Positions 1 through 10,945 are shown, numbered from the stretch's first letter. The stretch is DNA of 64,000 bases from Chlorops oryzae (GCA_020466095.1 CM035806.1:62110059-62174058); one strand, 5' to 3'. A program made the numbers and translations. Notes: generated by a model not told the origin, from the letters alone.

Positions 1-852
1 ACCACTAGATTTGACAACATCCTCACTATTGGAAATAAACTGCTCAGTTGGAATCTGATTCAGTTTAAATGTATTGAAATTTTCGACATCCTTATTGAAA
101 CAAAAAAGGTGAATAGCATCATCCGGAACAGAAGTTGTTGGAGAAACAACTCTGGATTTTAAAAGTGAAACATCTTCAGCAGTCATTTCTCCACTTGCCA
201 TATTATTTAATGGCCTAGCAAAAGAGTGGTCATTTCTTTGCCGCATTATTTCGGTCAACTCAAAATATTTAAAATTATCCCAAAGGGTAGTACTGTAAAT
301 TGGTGCATACACATCATTAGAATTTGTAGAGAAAATCCACCTATCGCCAACCGGAGGAAGTTGCCTAAAGTCTCCAAAAACAGTTGTGCTTTTAAAAATC
401 TGTTTCAAACGACAATCTAACTGAGCAAGCATTTTGGCCCCGACCATTGATATTTCGTCGATTATAAGAAGCCTTAAATCTTGAAATTTCGTAGACAACG
501 TGTTGACTGCATCATGGCTTAGAGGCCTTAATTCTGAATTCGATTGATTTATAGGAAGAGAAAACATAGAATGAAGGGTTGCACCACCTATTCCAAAAGC
601 TGCTTTTCCTGTGGGAGCACAAAGTAACACTTTAACTGATTCGGGATTGCTACCAGGGACTGAATTCAATCGAGATGTAACGCTTTGATAAACTGCAGAA
701 ATCAACCTACTCTTTCCTACACCTGCCCCTCCACCTACAAACTCATAGAAAATTTTGTTGAATTTTACACTGTGCAAAATATGGGCTATGTAAAGTTTTT
801 GTTTTAAATTCAGTGACTGGACTATTGGAAGCAAAGCGTTTTGTGGAATCAA
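1..852 (-). pseudogene. Pif1-like Helitron helicase, partial (copy 1)
   Basis: This is the N-terminal two thirds of the superfamily 1 helicase that unwinds DNA during rolling-circle transposition. Walker A (GAGVGKS, near 710-730), motif Ia, the Walker B block (IDEISM, near 450) and motif III (GDFRQLPPV, near 345-370) can all be read on the minus strand. Compared with copy 2 it lacks 24 bp (8 residues, around position 376) just before motif III, in frame, so FGGISLTVFGDF becomes VFGDF. The deletion lies between short imperfect repeats (tgttttcgg / tgtttttgg), which fits slippage. The C-terminal motifs V and VI fall outside the window. This copy is probably impaired. Confidence 0.8.
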
Positions 853-863
853 AGAAGGAAGTT

Positions 864-1190
864 TTATGACCCTAATTGTATTTTCGGCACCTCATCTGTT
901 GTTTCTATATTGTCATTCAAATTTAAAATATTAAGGTCTGAATTCACTTCGGGCGCTGCAAAAATTTGAAATTCTTCATCAATGGGCTCATCCCGAACTT
1001 CGGAATCGATGTTTTCAGTTTCTTCATTTTGCAGTCGTCTCAAAATGTTTTCAAGCCCCCTTTCTTCAAAGACGTCATACCTTTTTCTATTACCCTCAAT
1101 AAAATCTTGATTCGACCTACAAAGCTGCTCACAATCTAAATTAATTAACTGATTTTCTTCGTTGCGCCAAGGGAAAAATAACATAGCCAT
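864..1190 (-). pseudogene. Helitron Rep/helicase linker segment (copy 1)
   Basis: This 108-residue open segment starts MAMLFFPWRNEENQL and corresponds to the linker between the Rep and helicase domains (the LFFPWR stretch is common in Helitron proteins). It is acidic in its C-terminal half. It is in the same frame as the segment before it, separated by an in-frame TAG (1245-1247), and is followed by a frameshift into the helicase. Against copy 2 it differs at two residues that I can see (GLEN/ELEN, DEVP/DQVP). Confidence 0.7.
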
Positions 1191-1244
1191 TTCTCGAAAA
1201 TAATCGCTACGTTCTGTATCAACGTTGAATCTCCTGTACCTAAT

Positions 1245-1493
1245 CTAACATGGTTTCGTTCGTTTCCTAATGAAACCACTACCATCTTTTAGAGGAAGTC
1301 TTCGCGTTTGACCCAATTCTTCTTCCTCACGTTCGTCGTATAAATCATTTTCAACAGGCCTTAGATTGTTGGAGCGGGAAAATGAATAAAACGATGCAAA
1401 ATCAGCTAAACAAAGATCCTCCAAAGAGTCAGGGCGTTGGACATAATGATCAAGAATACCCTCTACGAAAATATTCATGGATTCAGGGGGCAT
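1245..1493 (-). pseudogene. Helitron post-Rep segment (copy 1)
   Basis: This 82-residue segment (starting MPPESMNIFVEG, with DFASFYSF and FIRKR) continues the Rep polypeptide in the same frame after an in-frame TGA (1497-1499) and ends at an in-frame TAG (1245-1247). The same two stops are present in copy 2. It has no separate function; it is part of the broken Helitron protein. Confidence 0.7.
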
Positions 1494-1496
1494 ATT

Positions 1497-2831
1497 TCAA
1501 AGTTGGTCTCTAGGTCTCAGAATGCGAACTCTTTGTTCTGGCCGAGAAGTGTTAATATACACTTCAGCGTTGCTACTTTCGGATAAGTGCATACCCAAAC
1601 AACAGAAAGCCGCTTTTTGGACTGAAATTTCGGTCCCTGAAATAAGTTTATGGCCAATGTGTTGCAACTTTTGTTTGACGGACATATTCCCTGATTTAAT
1701 TTGAGAAACGGCATCCCTTAATATGCGAGAAATTCCTCTACTAGGCCTGCTGATATAATTAACAATGTATGAAACCAAAGCCCATGCATCTTTAACGAAT
1801 TGAATATCCATATTGGCTTTGTGAAGAGATAAAACTAATGGATTGTATGCGTTAAGCATTCGGTCCGCAAATCGTCTTTGCAAAAATATTTGCGACTTTT
1901 TAATATGGGAACGTAGGGCTAGAATATAATTTTTATAGCTCATGCACAACCTCTCGTGTGCCAAAAAATTGTTGAAATCATTAAGTGGAGAAGTTTCGAT
2001 CTCAGTGAAGTTGGAGTTGATGAAAGTATGAATTTTTTCGCAATTTTCCCTATGGAGTGAAATATTTTCAAAGTCTTCAGGTAGAGGCCTCAGAATTTCT
2101 GTTTGTGGCATTGGTGGAAACGGCATAGCAAAACGACAGAATGTCTTCCCCCTAAGCTCTCTACGGCAAGTGCGACCATGTTTGTGCATTTGATAGGGTA
2201 TAAATTCCTGTAAATCGGGGTTTGAGCCATCGGTGGAGATGAACCTGTCTATAAACGATACAACTGATTGAATTGACAAATCGCTATCGGCATTTAAAAC
2301 AGGCGCGTTTTTTAACCAACAGAGGGAGTGAACATGGGGAGAGCCTCTTTGTTGAAATTCAACCCGCCAATAAAATTTTTCTACAAAGTTCGAACCGAAA
2401 ACACCATTTTCCTTTTTTAACAAATTAAAAAGCTGCCTAAATCGATAATCAAAATAGCAAGAACACGTTACTGCATCAGATCTTATAAGACGAGCCTTAT
2501 CCTGCCAACTGAGATTCGACGCCTCAACCTCGGAAATTTCCTTGTTATCAACAACCCTTGAAAGAATAACTAACAACTCTGGCCATCTGGTTTCAGCAGC
2601 TGAAAAAGTGATAAAAAATGTTGGAATTCCAAACTGTCTTATCATGCCCAAAACTTTTTTCTTCTCTGCCTCCCAGTGAGCTGGCGATGACCGAACGTCT
2701 TTTAGTATGCGAAAACCATCATCCCGTTGTATCAGACTATTCAAAAAACCCTCATCAGGAACATTTCCTACAGTAACACTAGTATTGGAAGATCGTTTCA
2801 AGCTTTTTGTAATTATAAAGCAGTTTGTCAA
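1497..2831 (-). pseudogene. Helitron Rep (HUH-type) nuclease domain (copy 1)
   Basis: This 444-residue open segment carries the Helitron-like N-terminal domain. Recognisable parts are FFITFSAAETRWPEL (72-86), the two-histidine metal motif RGSPHVHSLCWL (H166, H168), HKHGRTCRRELRGKTFCRFAMPFPP (from 216; the Cys/His stretch typical of Helitrons), and the catalytic YxxxY pair Y355 and Y359 in SYIVNYISRPSRG. The enzyme nicks and joins DNA during rolling-circle transposition. The real N-terminus lies in the overlapping upstream segment, so a frameshift separates the two. Residue 199 is Ser here and Phe in copy 2 (IST/IFT). Confidence 0.85.
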
Positions 2832-3309
2832 TACTACAACTTCGCCTATCGAATCTCCTCAGTTCAGAACGGACAATTTTTGTAAAAGACTCGGAACACT
2901 CTCTCTTTTTCTCGCAATAAATTGACACAAAAGACAACTCTTCAGAATCTTTATCGGCAACCATATCCCTAGGCCTTTGCCCTTCACCTGGAGCAATCGC
3001 TAGACGTTGGAGCTCAACGTTTTCAACAGAAATGTTGAACATAAGCGTTTGTTCACCAATATTTTCAACAAAAGATAGATCATCAGGGTCTGCAACAAAT
3101 GGGACTTGATTGGAATTAGCAAAGGAAGAAATCCATTCTCGTTGAACCCTAATACCATGCTTAATATAAAGCTCAGTTCGAACTAAATACTCGGCAGCTA
3201 ATAATACTTTCGCCGGGCGAATAGTTTCAACCATATAATTATGATTGTATTCCAACCTGCGGCGAAGTTCAATTTGAATCACTTCGGATTGATTAAAAGA
3301 TCGAGGCAA
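2779..3309 (-). pseudogene. Helitron N-terminal domain segment upstream of Rep (copy 1)
   Basis: This 176-residue segment begins with LPRSFNQSEVIQIELRRR, which matches the usual Helitron block following the Cys-rich region, and ends in RRFDRRSC...LYNYKKLETI, which should run straight into Rep. It overlaps the Rep ORF in another frame (2779-2831), so a frameshift lies there. An in-frame TAA (3370-3372) separates it from the Cys-rich block upstream: the codons between that stop and this ORF still read ALRG-like AIRGAVVNVPISVEQT, so coding once continued through. Confidence 0.75.
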
Positions 3310-3369
3310 AAGGGAGACTGTTTGTTCAACAGAAATGGGAACATTTACGACTGCACCTCGTATGGCACT

Positions 3370-5845
3370 TTACTTTTCAGAGCACAATTCAACAATAACC
3401 ATAAAGGGAAGACGGGGTGAAACTAATCTTTCTTCGAGTTTGGTCAAACCCTTCAAGCACTCTGGAATTTGTGGAAAATCGAGACCATTAGACAAACAAA
3501 GAGAAGGTTTTCTGCTATTCTTTATGCTTCGACTACAGGTCTTACAAAATGAATATGAATTATCAGCGCTTGGAAATTTGTTCGAAAGGAAAAAAACCTC
3601 ATCAACGAAATCAATTGGGCCTTCTACTGCATTTTTAAAAAGAATTTCAGTCTGCTTTGGGAACCACAATCCCCCGCAACATGTACATATGACAGTCGGA
3701 CCTAATTTAATAGATTTTTCGTATTCTAAAAATTTTAGCTGTCGTCGCCTTTGAAGCTCAGAAATTCGATTAACTTCTATTTCGTCTTCCGAAAGGTTTC
3801 CTCGTACAAGCCAAATTCTGTCCGCCTCATTTTGTCTTTCTCTTATTAAATTCTCCTCATCGGCTCTATAAAAATTCACGCGTTCTAAGCCTGCTCGCCT
3901 CCTATCGTGTTCTAACTGCCTAGAAATATTCCTTGTAATCCGTCGCTTAATGGTATTTTGATATTGCTCTGCAGCACGGCCCTCAGGATTTTGCCTATGA
4001 AATGAACGGCGCCCTGTGTTAAGAATTTGTTCGGCGTTTCTTAATGAAGGATTTTGCCTACGACTGGCCCTAGAGTCCCTATCTCTTATTTGTTCTACGG
4101 CGCGGACCTCAGGATTTTGCCTTCGACTGGCTCTAGCGTCCCTATCTCTTATTTGCCCTACGGCGCGGACCTCAGGTTTTTGCCTTCGACTGGCTCTAGC
4201 GTCCCTATCTCTTAATTGTTCTACCGCACGGACCTCCGGATTTTGTCTACGAAATGAATGGCGCTCTGTGTTTAAAAATTGTTCAGCGTTTCTAACTAAA
4301 GGATTTTGCCGACGACTGGCTCTAGCGTTCCTCTCTCTTATTTGTTCTACGGCGCGGACCTCAGGATTTTGCCTTTGACTGGCTCTAGCGTCCCTATCTC
4401 TTATTTGTTCTACGGCGCGGACCTCAGGATTTTGTCTACGAAATGAATGGCGCTCTGTGTTTAAAAATTGTTCAGCGTTTCTAACTAAAGGATTTTGCCG
4501 ACGACTGGCTCTAGCGTCCCTATCTCTAATTCGTTCCACGGTACGAACCTCAGGATTTTGCCTTCGACTGGCTCTAACGTCCCTATCTCTTATTTGTTCT
4601 ACGGCGCGGACCTCAGGATTTTGCCTTCGACTGGCTCTAGCGTCCCTATCTCTTATTTGTTCTACGGCGCGGATCTCAGGATTTTGCCTTCGACTGGCTC
4701 TAGCGTCCCTATCTCTTAATTGTTCTACCGCACGGTTCTCCGGATTTTGTCTACGAAATGAATGGCGCTCTGTGTTTAAAAATTGTTCAGCGTTTCTAAC
4801 TAAAGGATTTTGCCGACGACTGGCTCTAGCGTCCCTATCTCTTATTTGTTCTACGGCGCGGACCTCAGGATTTTGCCTTCGACTGGCTCTAGCGTCCCTA
4901 TCTCTTATTTGCCCTACGGCGCGGACCTCAGGATTTTGCCTTCGACTGGCTCTAACGTCCCTATCTCTTATTTGTTCTACGGCGCGGACCTCAGGATTTT
5001 GTCTACGAAATGAATGGCGCTCTGTGTTTAAAAATTGTTCAGCGTTTCTAACTAAAGGATTTTGCCGACGACTGGCTCTAGCGTCCCTATCTCTAATTCG
5101 TTCCACGGTACGGACCTCAGGATTTTGCCTTCGACTGGCTCTAACGTCCCTATCTCTTATTTGTTCTACGGCGCGGACCTCAGGATTTTGCCTTCGACTG
5201 GCTCTAGCGTCCCTATCTCTTATTTGCCCTACGGCGCGGACCTCAGGATTTTGCCTTCGACTGGCTCTAACGTCCCTATCTCTTATTTGTTCTACGGCGC
5301 GGACCTCAGGATTTTGTCTACGAAATGAATGGCGCTCTGTGTTTAAAAATTGTTCAGCGTTTCTAACTAAAGGATTTTGCCGACGACTGGCTCTAGCGTC
5401 CCTATCTCTAATTCGTTCCACGGTACGGACCTCAGGATTTTGCCTTCGACTGGCTCTAACGTCCCTATCTCTTATTTGTTCTACGGCGCGGACCTCAGGA
5501 TTTTGCCTTCGACTGGCTCTAGCGTCCCTATCTCTTATTTGCCCTACGGCGCGGACCTCAGGTTTTTGCCTTCGACTGGCTCTAGCGTCCCTATCTCTTA
5601 ATTGTTCTACCGCACGGACCTCCGGATTTTGTCTACGAAATGAATGGCGCTCTGTGTTTAAAAATTGTTCAGCGTTTCTAACTAAAGGATTTTGCCGACG
5701 ACTGGCTCTAGCGTTCCTCTCTCTTATTTGTTCTTTGGCGCGGACCTCAGAATTTTGCCTTCGACTGGCTTTAGCGTCCCTATCTCTTATTTGTCCTACG
5801 GCGCGGACCTCAGGATTTTGTCTACGAAATGAATGGCGCTCTCTC
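3370..5845 (-). pseudogene. Helitron repeat region plus Cys-rich N-terminal block (copy 1)
   Basis: This is one long open frame. Its N-terminal part is a run of 21-residue units of the form RDRDARASRRQNPEVRAVEQI, alternating with a variant LNTERHSFRRQNP. At least 23 units lie between 5421 and 3990, and the array continues in frame to about 5845, where a 4-bp CTCT insertion shifts the frame. The C-terminal part has ICTCCGGLWFPKQTE, CKTCSRSIK and LANGLDFP-like SNGLDFPQIPECLKGLTKLEERLVSPRLPF, the Cys-rich Helitron block. The frame ends at TAA 3370-3372. No start codon other than an internal GTG at 5421 is seen in this frame; the true start is at 6474. The charged repeats suggest an extended helical, nucleic-acid-binding region, which is inference. 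Confidence 0.75.
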
Positions 5846-6345
5846 TGTGTTAAAAAATTGTTCGGCGTTTCTAACTAAAGGATTTTGCCGACGACTGGCT
5901 CTAGCGTCCCTATCTCTAATTTGTTCCACGGCACGGACCTCAGGATTTTGCCTTCGACTGGCTCTAGCGTCCCTATCTCTTATTTGTCCTACTGTGCGGA
6001 CCTCAGGATTTTGCCTTCGACTGGCTCTAACGTCTCTTAACCTTAATCATCTCTTAATTGTTCTACCGCACGAACCTAAGGATTTTGTCTACGAAATGAA
6101 TGGCGCTCTGTGTTTAAAAATTGTTCAGCGTTTCTAACTAAAGGATTTTGCCAACGACTGGCTCTAGCGTCCCTATCTCTTAATTGTTCTACCGCACGGA
6201 CCTCCGGATTTGGTCTACGAAATGAATGGCGCTCTGTGTTTAAAAATTGTTCAGCGTTTCTAACTAAAGGATTTTGCCGACGACTGGCTCTAGCGTCCCT
6301 ATCTCTAATTTGTTCCACGGCACGGACCTCAGAATTTAATCTTCG
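3990..6345 (-). repeat. 63-bp coding minisatellite, about 37 units
   Basis: The repeat unit is exactly 63 bp (21 codons), so unit gain or loss keeps the reading frame. There is also a higher-order pattern: a variant unit reading TVERI recurs at about 4527, 5094 and 5409, spaced 567 and 315 bp (nine and five units). Copy 2 has only nine units in the same place. Confidence 0.9.
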
Positions 6346-6474
6346 ACTTATGCGTTGTATAGCATTACGCCTTTGTTCGTTGGCCCTAAATCCTTCATCT
6401 GTTCGTTCTCTACGTATTCTAGATCTAAGTAGTAAAAGTCGTTGCAGTATAGTTCTTCGTCGTAGTCTTGGCAT
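5846..6474 (-). pseudogene. Helitron N-terminus with degenerate repeats (copy 1)
   Basis: ATG at 6472-6474 starts a very basic N-terminus (MPRLRRR, then RSRIRRERTDEGFRANEQRRNAIQRISRR) followed by more RRQNP repeat units. The frame is broken by a point mutation making an in-frame stop at 6074-6076 (PEV to P-stop-V), by an extra 11 bp near 6030, and by a 4-bp insertion near 5845. I take this ATG as the original start because no in-frame coding is visible upstream and copy 2 begins its homology just after it. Confidence 0.65.
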
Positions 6475-6559
6475 GTTTTAAACAAATGAATACGGAAATT
6501 GAAATATATGAAATGTAAAAAATTCTCAAACAACTCACAATTACGGTTTCGCAATTATA

Positions 6560-6700
6560 TGATGAAATAATGGTGCTGATGATAATGTTGATAAAGATGA
6601 TGATGAAAATGATGATTCTGATGATAACGCTGATGATTATGCTGATGCTGATGACGTTGTTGATGATGTTGCTGATGATAATGCTGACTATGATCGTATA
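6560..6700. repeat. TGATGA-rich microsatellite
   Basis: An imperfect trinucleotide tract (gat/gct/aat) lies just upstream of the copy 1 Helitron start codon, in its presumed leader. It is not present beside copy 2, whose 5' end is truncated. Confidence 0.8.
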
Positions 6701-6925
6701 TAAAAAAAATGTTTTCACTGTGATTTTAAATTAATTTTTTCAATTGATAAGATTTGAAATTAAAGATTCCAAAATTTAATTTTTTGGCAAGAATTTGTTT
6801 TGGATTAGAATTTTGAAAAAAAACTTTTCCGTTCGCACTTGCAATTTTAATATTAGTTTTTAGAAATTCAATTCTCAGGCACCCGATTAGAATTTTGAAA
6901 AAAACACTTTCCCGGTTGCACTAAA

Positions 6926-7797
6926 AAACAAGTAAGGGTGTTATAGTCAGGCGAGCCTGACAATAAAATACCCACACATACACACATGTTCAAATATTTT
7001 TAATATCAAGAGGTGTTTAAGACCATAAGGGGCCCCATATACCGAATTTTGATAGATTTCTTTATGAAAACTGCCCCTTTGCCACGCCCACTTTTTCAAT
7101 TTTTGTTGAACTATAATCGGAGGCTTAAATATACGTTCAAATTTTAAGTTTCATTGAAATATTTCGAAAAAGTCCGATTTTAAGGCAGTTTTGGTATTTT
7201 TGTGACAGACCCTAGTACTGTAGGTACCCTTAAAAATGGACCGATCAAGAAAATTTTTTGGAAGGATGTTTAAGGCTACAAACGAAGCATAAGTGCCAAA
7301 TTTCGTTCAAGTCCCATTTGAATTTCGGTTGTACGAGACAATTTTCGAAAACCGCCCTTCTGCCACGCCCACTTTTTCAATATTTGGAAATAATACTACT
7401 GGCCTTTAAATATGATCAAATATCAAATTTCATCAAAATATCTTGAAGGACTTCGATTTTAGAGCAGTTTTTGTGATTTTCGCAACAGACCCTAGTACTG
7501 GAGGTACCCCTAAAAATGGTCCGATCGGGTCCATTCTCGAACTTGTTCTTACTCATGTCCCCGTTAGCACGCATACCAAATTTCTTCAAGATAGCTCAAC
7601 TCCTTCGATAAGAAAACTGTATACAAACAGACGGACAGACGGACAGACAGACGGACATGTCTAAATCGAATCTCCTGGTGACGCTGATCATTTCTATATA
7701 TATTTTGTATAGTCTATCTCGACTGGTTCTGGGTGTTACACACAACCCAACAAACGCAATATACCCTCGACACAGAGTGTGTCGGGTATAATTAAAG
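6926..7797 (+). mobile_element. DINE-1-like (Helentron-derived non-autonomous) repeat, family E1
   Basis: It starts with AAACAAGTAAG, then a short inverted repeat (gtcaggcgagcctgac) and ATACCC, has a central GACG/GACA microsatellite (7628-7660), and ends with a small hairpin (ctcgacacagagtgtgtcg) and GGTATAA. This architecture (subterminal hairpin, GTCY repeat core, 3' hairpin) fits DINE-1/HINE elements of flies. The open frames across it are not genes. The ends are estimated, as no clear TSD is visible. Confidence 0.6.
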
Positions 7798-8440
7798 TGA
7801 TGTCGATGGCTGTTGCGCATATGCTTATATTATATATACAATTTCCAGAATTTTACTTGTTCCATTTCTCTTATGTGATTAGAGGGTGGGTTTCAAAATC
7901 CGTGCTCTAAACTACTTACAGGTAGATGTTATTTCTGTTTAAAAAGCTGTGTGGTACAGCTGGGCGTATTTTTTACACAGTTGGTGTACCTGTTTACCTG
8001 ATTGAGAATTTTGGTTCCTCGAAATATCAAAAACAACCCCTCTCTATTTTTAACTGTAAGTTTTCCTTAATTTTATGACTGCTGTAAAAAACTCTTGCCA
8101 CAAACCAAATTGAATTACGATGGAAATAAGTATGGCTCAATGCGGAAATTCCAATGCATGATAAGAATTCCTTTCTTAATGCAATTATGACTAGGTATAT
8201 AACCATGTTTGAGAGACCTCAAAGATTAAGTGCTAACGAAGTCTGTGAGGTTTTCAACATCCTCCGTTATGGTACGGACTTTGCGAATTAATTTACATAT
8301 CTTTAACAATATGTATTTAGGCCTTATATAGAATGAGTCGTAACGAGGCATGCGCAAATTGGAGAATTATACTTAATGCTATTAAGTTATCTCATATTTC
8401 AAATGAAATCATATAATATTTGATTGCAAACATTAGAATT
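7798..8440. other. No gene seen
   Basis: AT-rich sequence between DINE-like repeats. No long ORF, RNA gene or clear terminal repeats were recognised. Confidence 0.5.
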
Positions 8441-8655
8441 TGAAAGCAGCTTTTGTGATTTCTATAATCGACGTGGTACTGGAGCTACTCTTTAAATGGA
8501 CAGATCAAGACTATTCAAGAACTAATTCATTATATTTTTGACAGTCTGTGTGTTGAATTTATGCAAAATAGTTGAACTCTTTAGAAAAGAAAATATGGAC
8601 GATGTACCGATGGACATACGCAATTTGCCTTGGACTAAGATCAACCGGGTAAAAT
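8440..8655 (+). repeat. Old, diverged E1 DINE-like fragment
   Basis: The order of blocks (gcagcttttgtgatttc, gtactggagctac, aaatggacagatcaaga, gttgaactctttagaaaagaaaat, gatgtaccgatggacata) follows the E1 copy at about 7455-7660 with many substitutions and a decayed microsatellite. Confidence 0.5.
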
Positions 8656-8756
8656 AAGTACAATCTAACAATTCATTGTAAATTTTCTCAGAATCCGATG
8701 GAATATGAGACTAACCAACTGACCTGTTGAACTAAGTGGGAAAAACTCTTTAACTC

Positions 8757-9079
8757 TTTAACTCCGTCTGTCTGTCTGTCTGTCCGTCTGTTTGTATACA
8801 GTTTTCTTATCGAAGGAGTTGAGCTATCTTGATGAAATTTGGTATGCGTACTCAAAGGCATATCAGTAAGAACAAGTTCGAGAATGGACCTGATCGGACC
8901 ATTTTTAGGGGTACCTCCAGTACTAGGGTCTGCTACGAAAATCACAAAATCTGCTCTAAAATCGAAGTTTTTCAAGATATTTTGATGAAATTTGATATTG
9001 GATCATACTTAGAGGTTAGTAATATGATTTCCAAAAATTGGAAAAGTGGGCGTGGCAGAAGGGCGTTTTGCGAAAATTG
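8757..9079 (-). mobile_element. Truncated E1 DINE-like fragment abutting Helitron copy 2
   Basis: This is the reverse complement of about 7340-7660 in the first E1 copy, beginning with a GTCT microsatellite at 8763-8790. It stops abruptly at about 9079, where Helitron coding sequence begins with tctagaatacgcag. The E1 ends are missing, so this is a breakpoint rather than a normal element end. Confidence 0.65.
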
Positions 9080-10354
9080 TCTAGAATACGCAGAGAACGA
9101 ACAGATGAAGGATTTAGAGCCAACGAACAAAGGCGTAATGCTATACAACGCATAAGTCGAAGATTAAATTCTGAGGTCCGTGCCGTGGAACAAATTAGAG
9201 ATAGGGACGCTAGAGCCAGTCGTCGGCAAAATCCATTAGTTAGAAACGCTGAACAATTTTTAAACACAGAGCGCCATTCATTTCGTAGACCAAATCCGGA
9301 GGTCCGTGCGGTAGAACAATTAAGAGATAGGGACGTTAGAGCCTGTCGAAGGCAAAATCCTGAGGTCCGCGCCGCAGGACAAAAAGGAGATAGGGACGCT
9401 AGAGCCAGTCGCCGGCAAAATCCTTTAGTTAGAAACGCTGAACAATTTTTAAACACAGAGCGCCATTCATTTCGTATACAAAATCCGGAGGTCCGTGCGG
9501 TAGAACAATTAAGAGATAGGGACGCTAGAGCCAGTCGAAGGCAAAAACCTGAGGTCCGCGCCGTAGGACAAATAAGAGATAGGGACGCTAGAGCCAGTCG
9601 AAGGCAAAATCCTGAGGTCCGCGCCGTAGAACAAATAAGAGATAGGGACTCTAGGGCCAGTCGTAGGCAAAATCCTTCATTAAGAAACGCCGAACAAATT
9701 CTTAACACAGGGCGCCGTTCATTTCATAGGCAAAATCCTGAGGTCCGTGCTGCAGAGCAATATCAAAATACCATTAAGCGACGGATTACAAGGAATATTT
9801 CTAGGCAGTTAGAACACGATAGGAGGCGAGCAGGCTTAGAACGCGTGAATTTTTATAGAGCCGATGAGGAGAATTTAATAAGAGAAAGACAAAATGAGGC
9901 GGACAGAATTTGGCTTGTACGAGGAAACCTTTCGGAAAACGAAATAGAAGTTAATCGAATTTCTGAGCTTCAAAGGCGACGACAGCTAAAATTTTTAGAA
10001 TACGAAAAATCTATTAAATTAGGTCCGACTGTCATATGTACATGTTGCGGGGGATTGTGGTTCCCAAAGCAGACTGAAATTCTTTTTAAAAATGCAGTAG
10101 AAGGCCCAATTGATTTCGTTGATGAGGTTTTTTTCCTTTCGAACAAATTTCCAAGCGCTGATAATTCATATTCATTTTGTAAGACCTGTAGTCGAAGCAT
10201 AAAGAATAGCAGAAAACCTTTTCTTTGTTTGTCTAATGGTCTCGATTTTCCACAAATTCCAGAGTGCTTGAAGGGTTTGACCAAACTCGAAGAAAGATTA
10301 GTTTCACCCCGTCTTCCCTTTATGGTTATTGTTGAATTGTGCTCTGAAAAGTAA
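9080..10354 (+). pseudogene. Helitron repeat region plus Cys-rich block (copy 2)
   Basis: The open frame continues back to 9038 into DINE-like sequence, so its first residues are chimeric. Helitron residues begin about 9080. Nine 21-residue RRQNP units follow (about 9200-9760), including unique changes such as RACRRQNP, then the Cys-rich block (TCCGGLWF, CKTCSRS, NGLDFPQIPECLKGL, EERLVSPRLPF). The frame ends at TAA 10352-10354 inside what should be continuous coding (CSEK-stop-SAIRGAVVNVPI). Confidence 0.75.
9180..9760 (+). repeat. 63-bp coding minisatellite, nine units
   Basis: This is the short allele of the array seen at 3990-6345. The last units (RDRDSRASRRQNPSLRNAEQI, then LNTGRRSFHRQNP) are the same in both copies, so expansion or contraction happened on the N-terminal side. 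Confidence 0.9.
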
Positions 10355-10414
10355 AGTGCCATACGAGGTGCAGTCGTAAATGTTCCCATTTCTGTTGAAC
10401 AAACAGTCTCCCTT

Positions 10415-10945
10415 TTGCCTCGATCTTTTAATCAATCCGAAGTGATTCAAATTGAACTTCGCCGCAGGTTGGAATACAATCATAATTATATGGTTGAAAC
10501 TATTCGCCCGGCGAAAGTATTATTAGCTGCCGAGTATTTAGTTCGAACTGAGCTTTATATTAAGCATGGTATTAGGGTTCAACGAGAATGGATTTCTTCC
10601 TTTGCTAATTCCAATCAAGTCCCATTTGTTGCAGACCCTGATGATCTATCTTTTGTTGAAAATATTGGTGAACAAACGCTTATGTTCAACATTTCTGTTG
10701 AAAACGTTGAGCTCCAACGTCTAGCGATTGCTCCAGGTGAAGGGCAAAGGCCTAGGGATATGGTTGCCGATAAAGATTCTGAAGAGTTGTCTTTTGTGTC
10801 AATTTATTGCGAGAAAAAGAGAGAGTGTTCCGAGTCTTTTACAAAAATTGTCCGTTCTGAACTGAGGAGATTCGATAGGCGAAGTTGTAGTATTGACAAA
10901 CTGCTTTATAATTACAAAAAGCTTGAAACGATCTTCCAATACTAG
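10415..10945 (+). pseudogene. Helitron N-terminal domain segment upstream of Rep (copy 2)
   Basis: This is identical as far as I can see to 2779-3309 of copy 1. It is in the same frame as the preceding Cys-rich segment, so only the TAA at 10352-10354 separates them. Its end (LYNYKKLETI) overlaps the Rep ORF in another frame. Confidence 0.75.

Larger units (their letters stand above)
1..6720 (-). mobile_element. Helitron/Helentron-like element, copy 1 (3' part beyond the window)
   Basis: This is a rolling-circle transposon on the minus strand. In coding order it has a basic N-terminus, a 63-bp coding repeat array, a Cys-rich Helitron N-terminal block, a Rep nuclease with HVH and YxxxY motifs, and a Pif1-like helicase cut by the window start. 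Position 1 corresponds to about 13747 in copy 2, so about 560 bp of helicase are missing here. Coordinates x in this copy match 13724 minus x in copy 2 for 852-4200. The ORF is broken by the same stops and frameshifts as copy 2. No terminal sequence can be assigned; the leader upstream of the start codon reaches at least the TGATGA repeat near 6.7 kb. Family assignment is by motifs only. Confidence 0.85.

Noticed and set aside
4016..5878. Long plus-strand ORFs rich in LASLSLICSTARTSGFCL repeats
   Set aside because: They are antisense shadows of the 63-bp Helitron repeat on the minus strand; a 63-bp unit keeps several frames open.
7443..7664. ORF reading DPSTGGTPKNGPI...RTDGQTDG
   Set aside because: It spans DINE-like sequence and the GACG microsatellite. 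It recurs in each E1 copy with indels, so it is not a protein.
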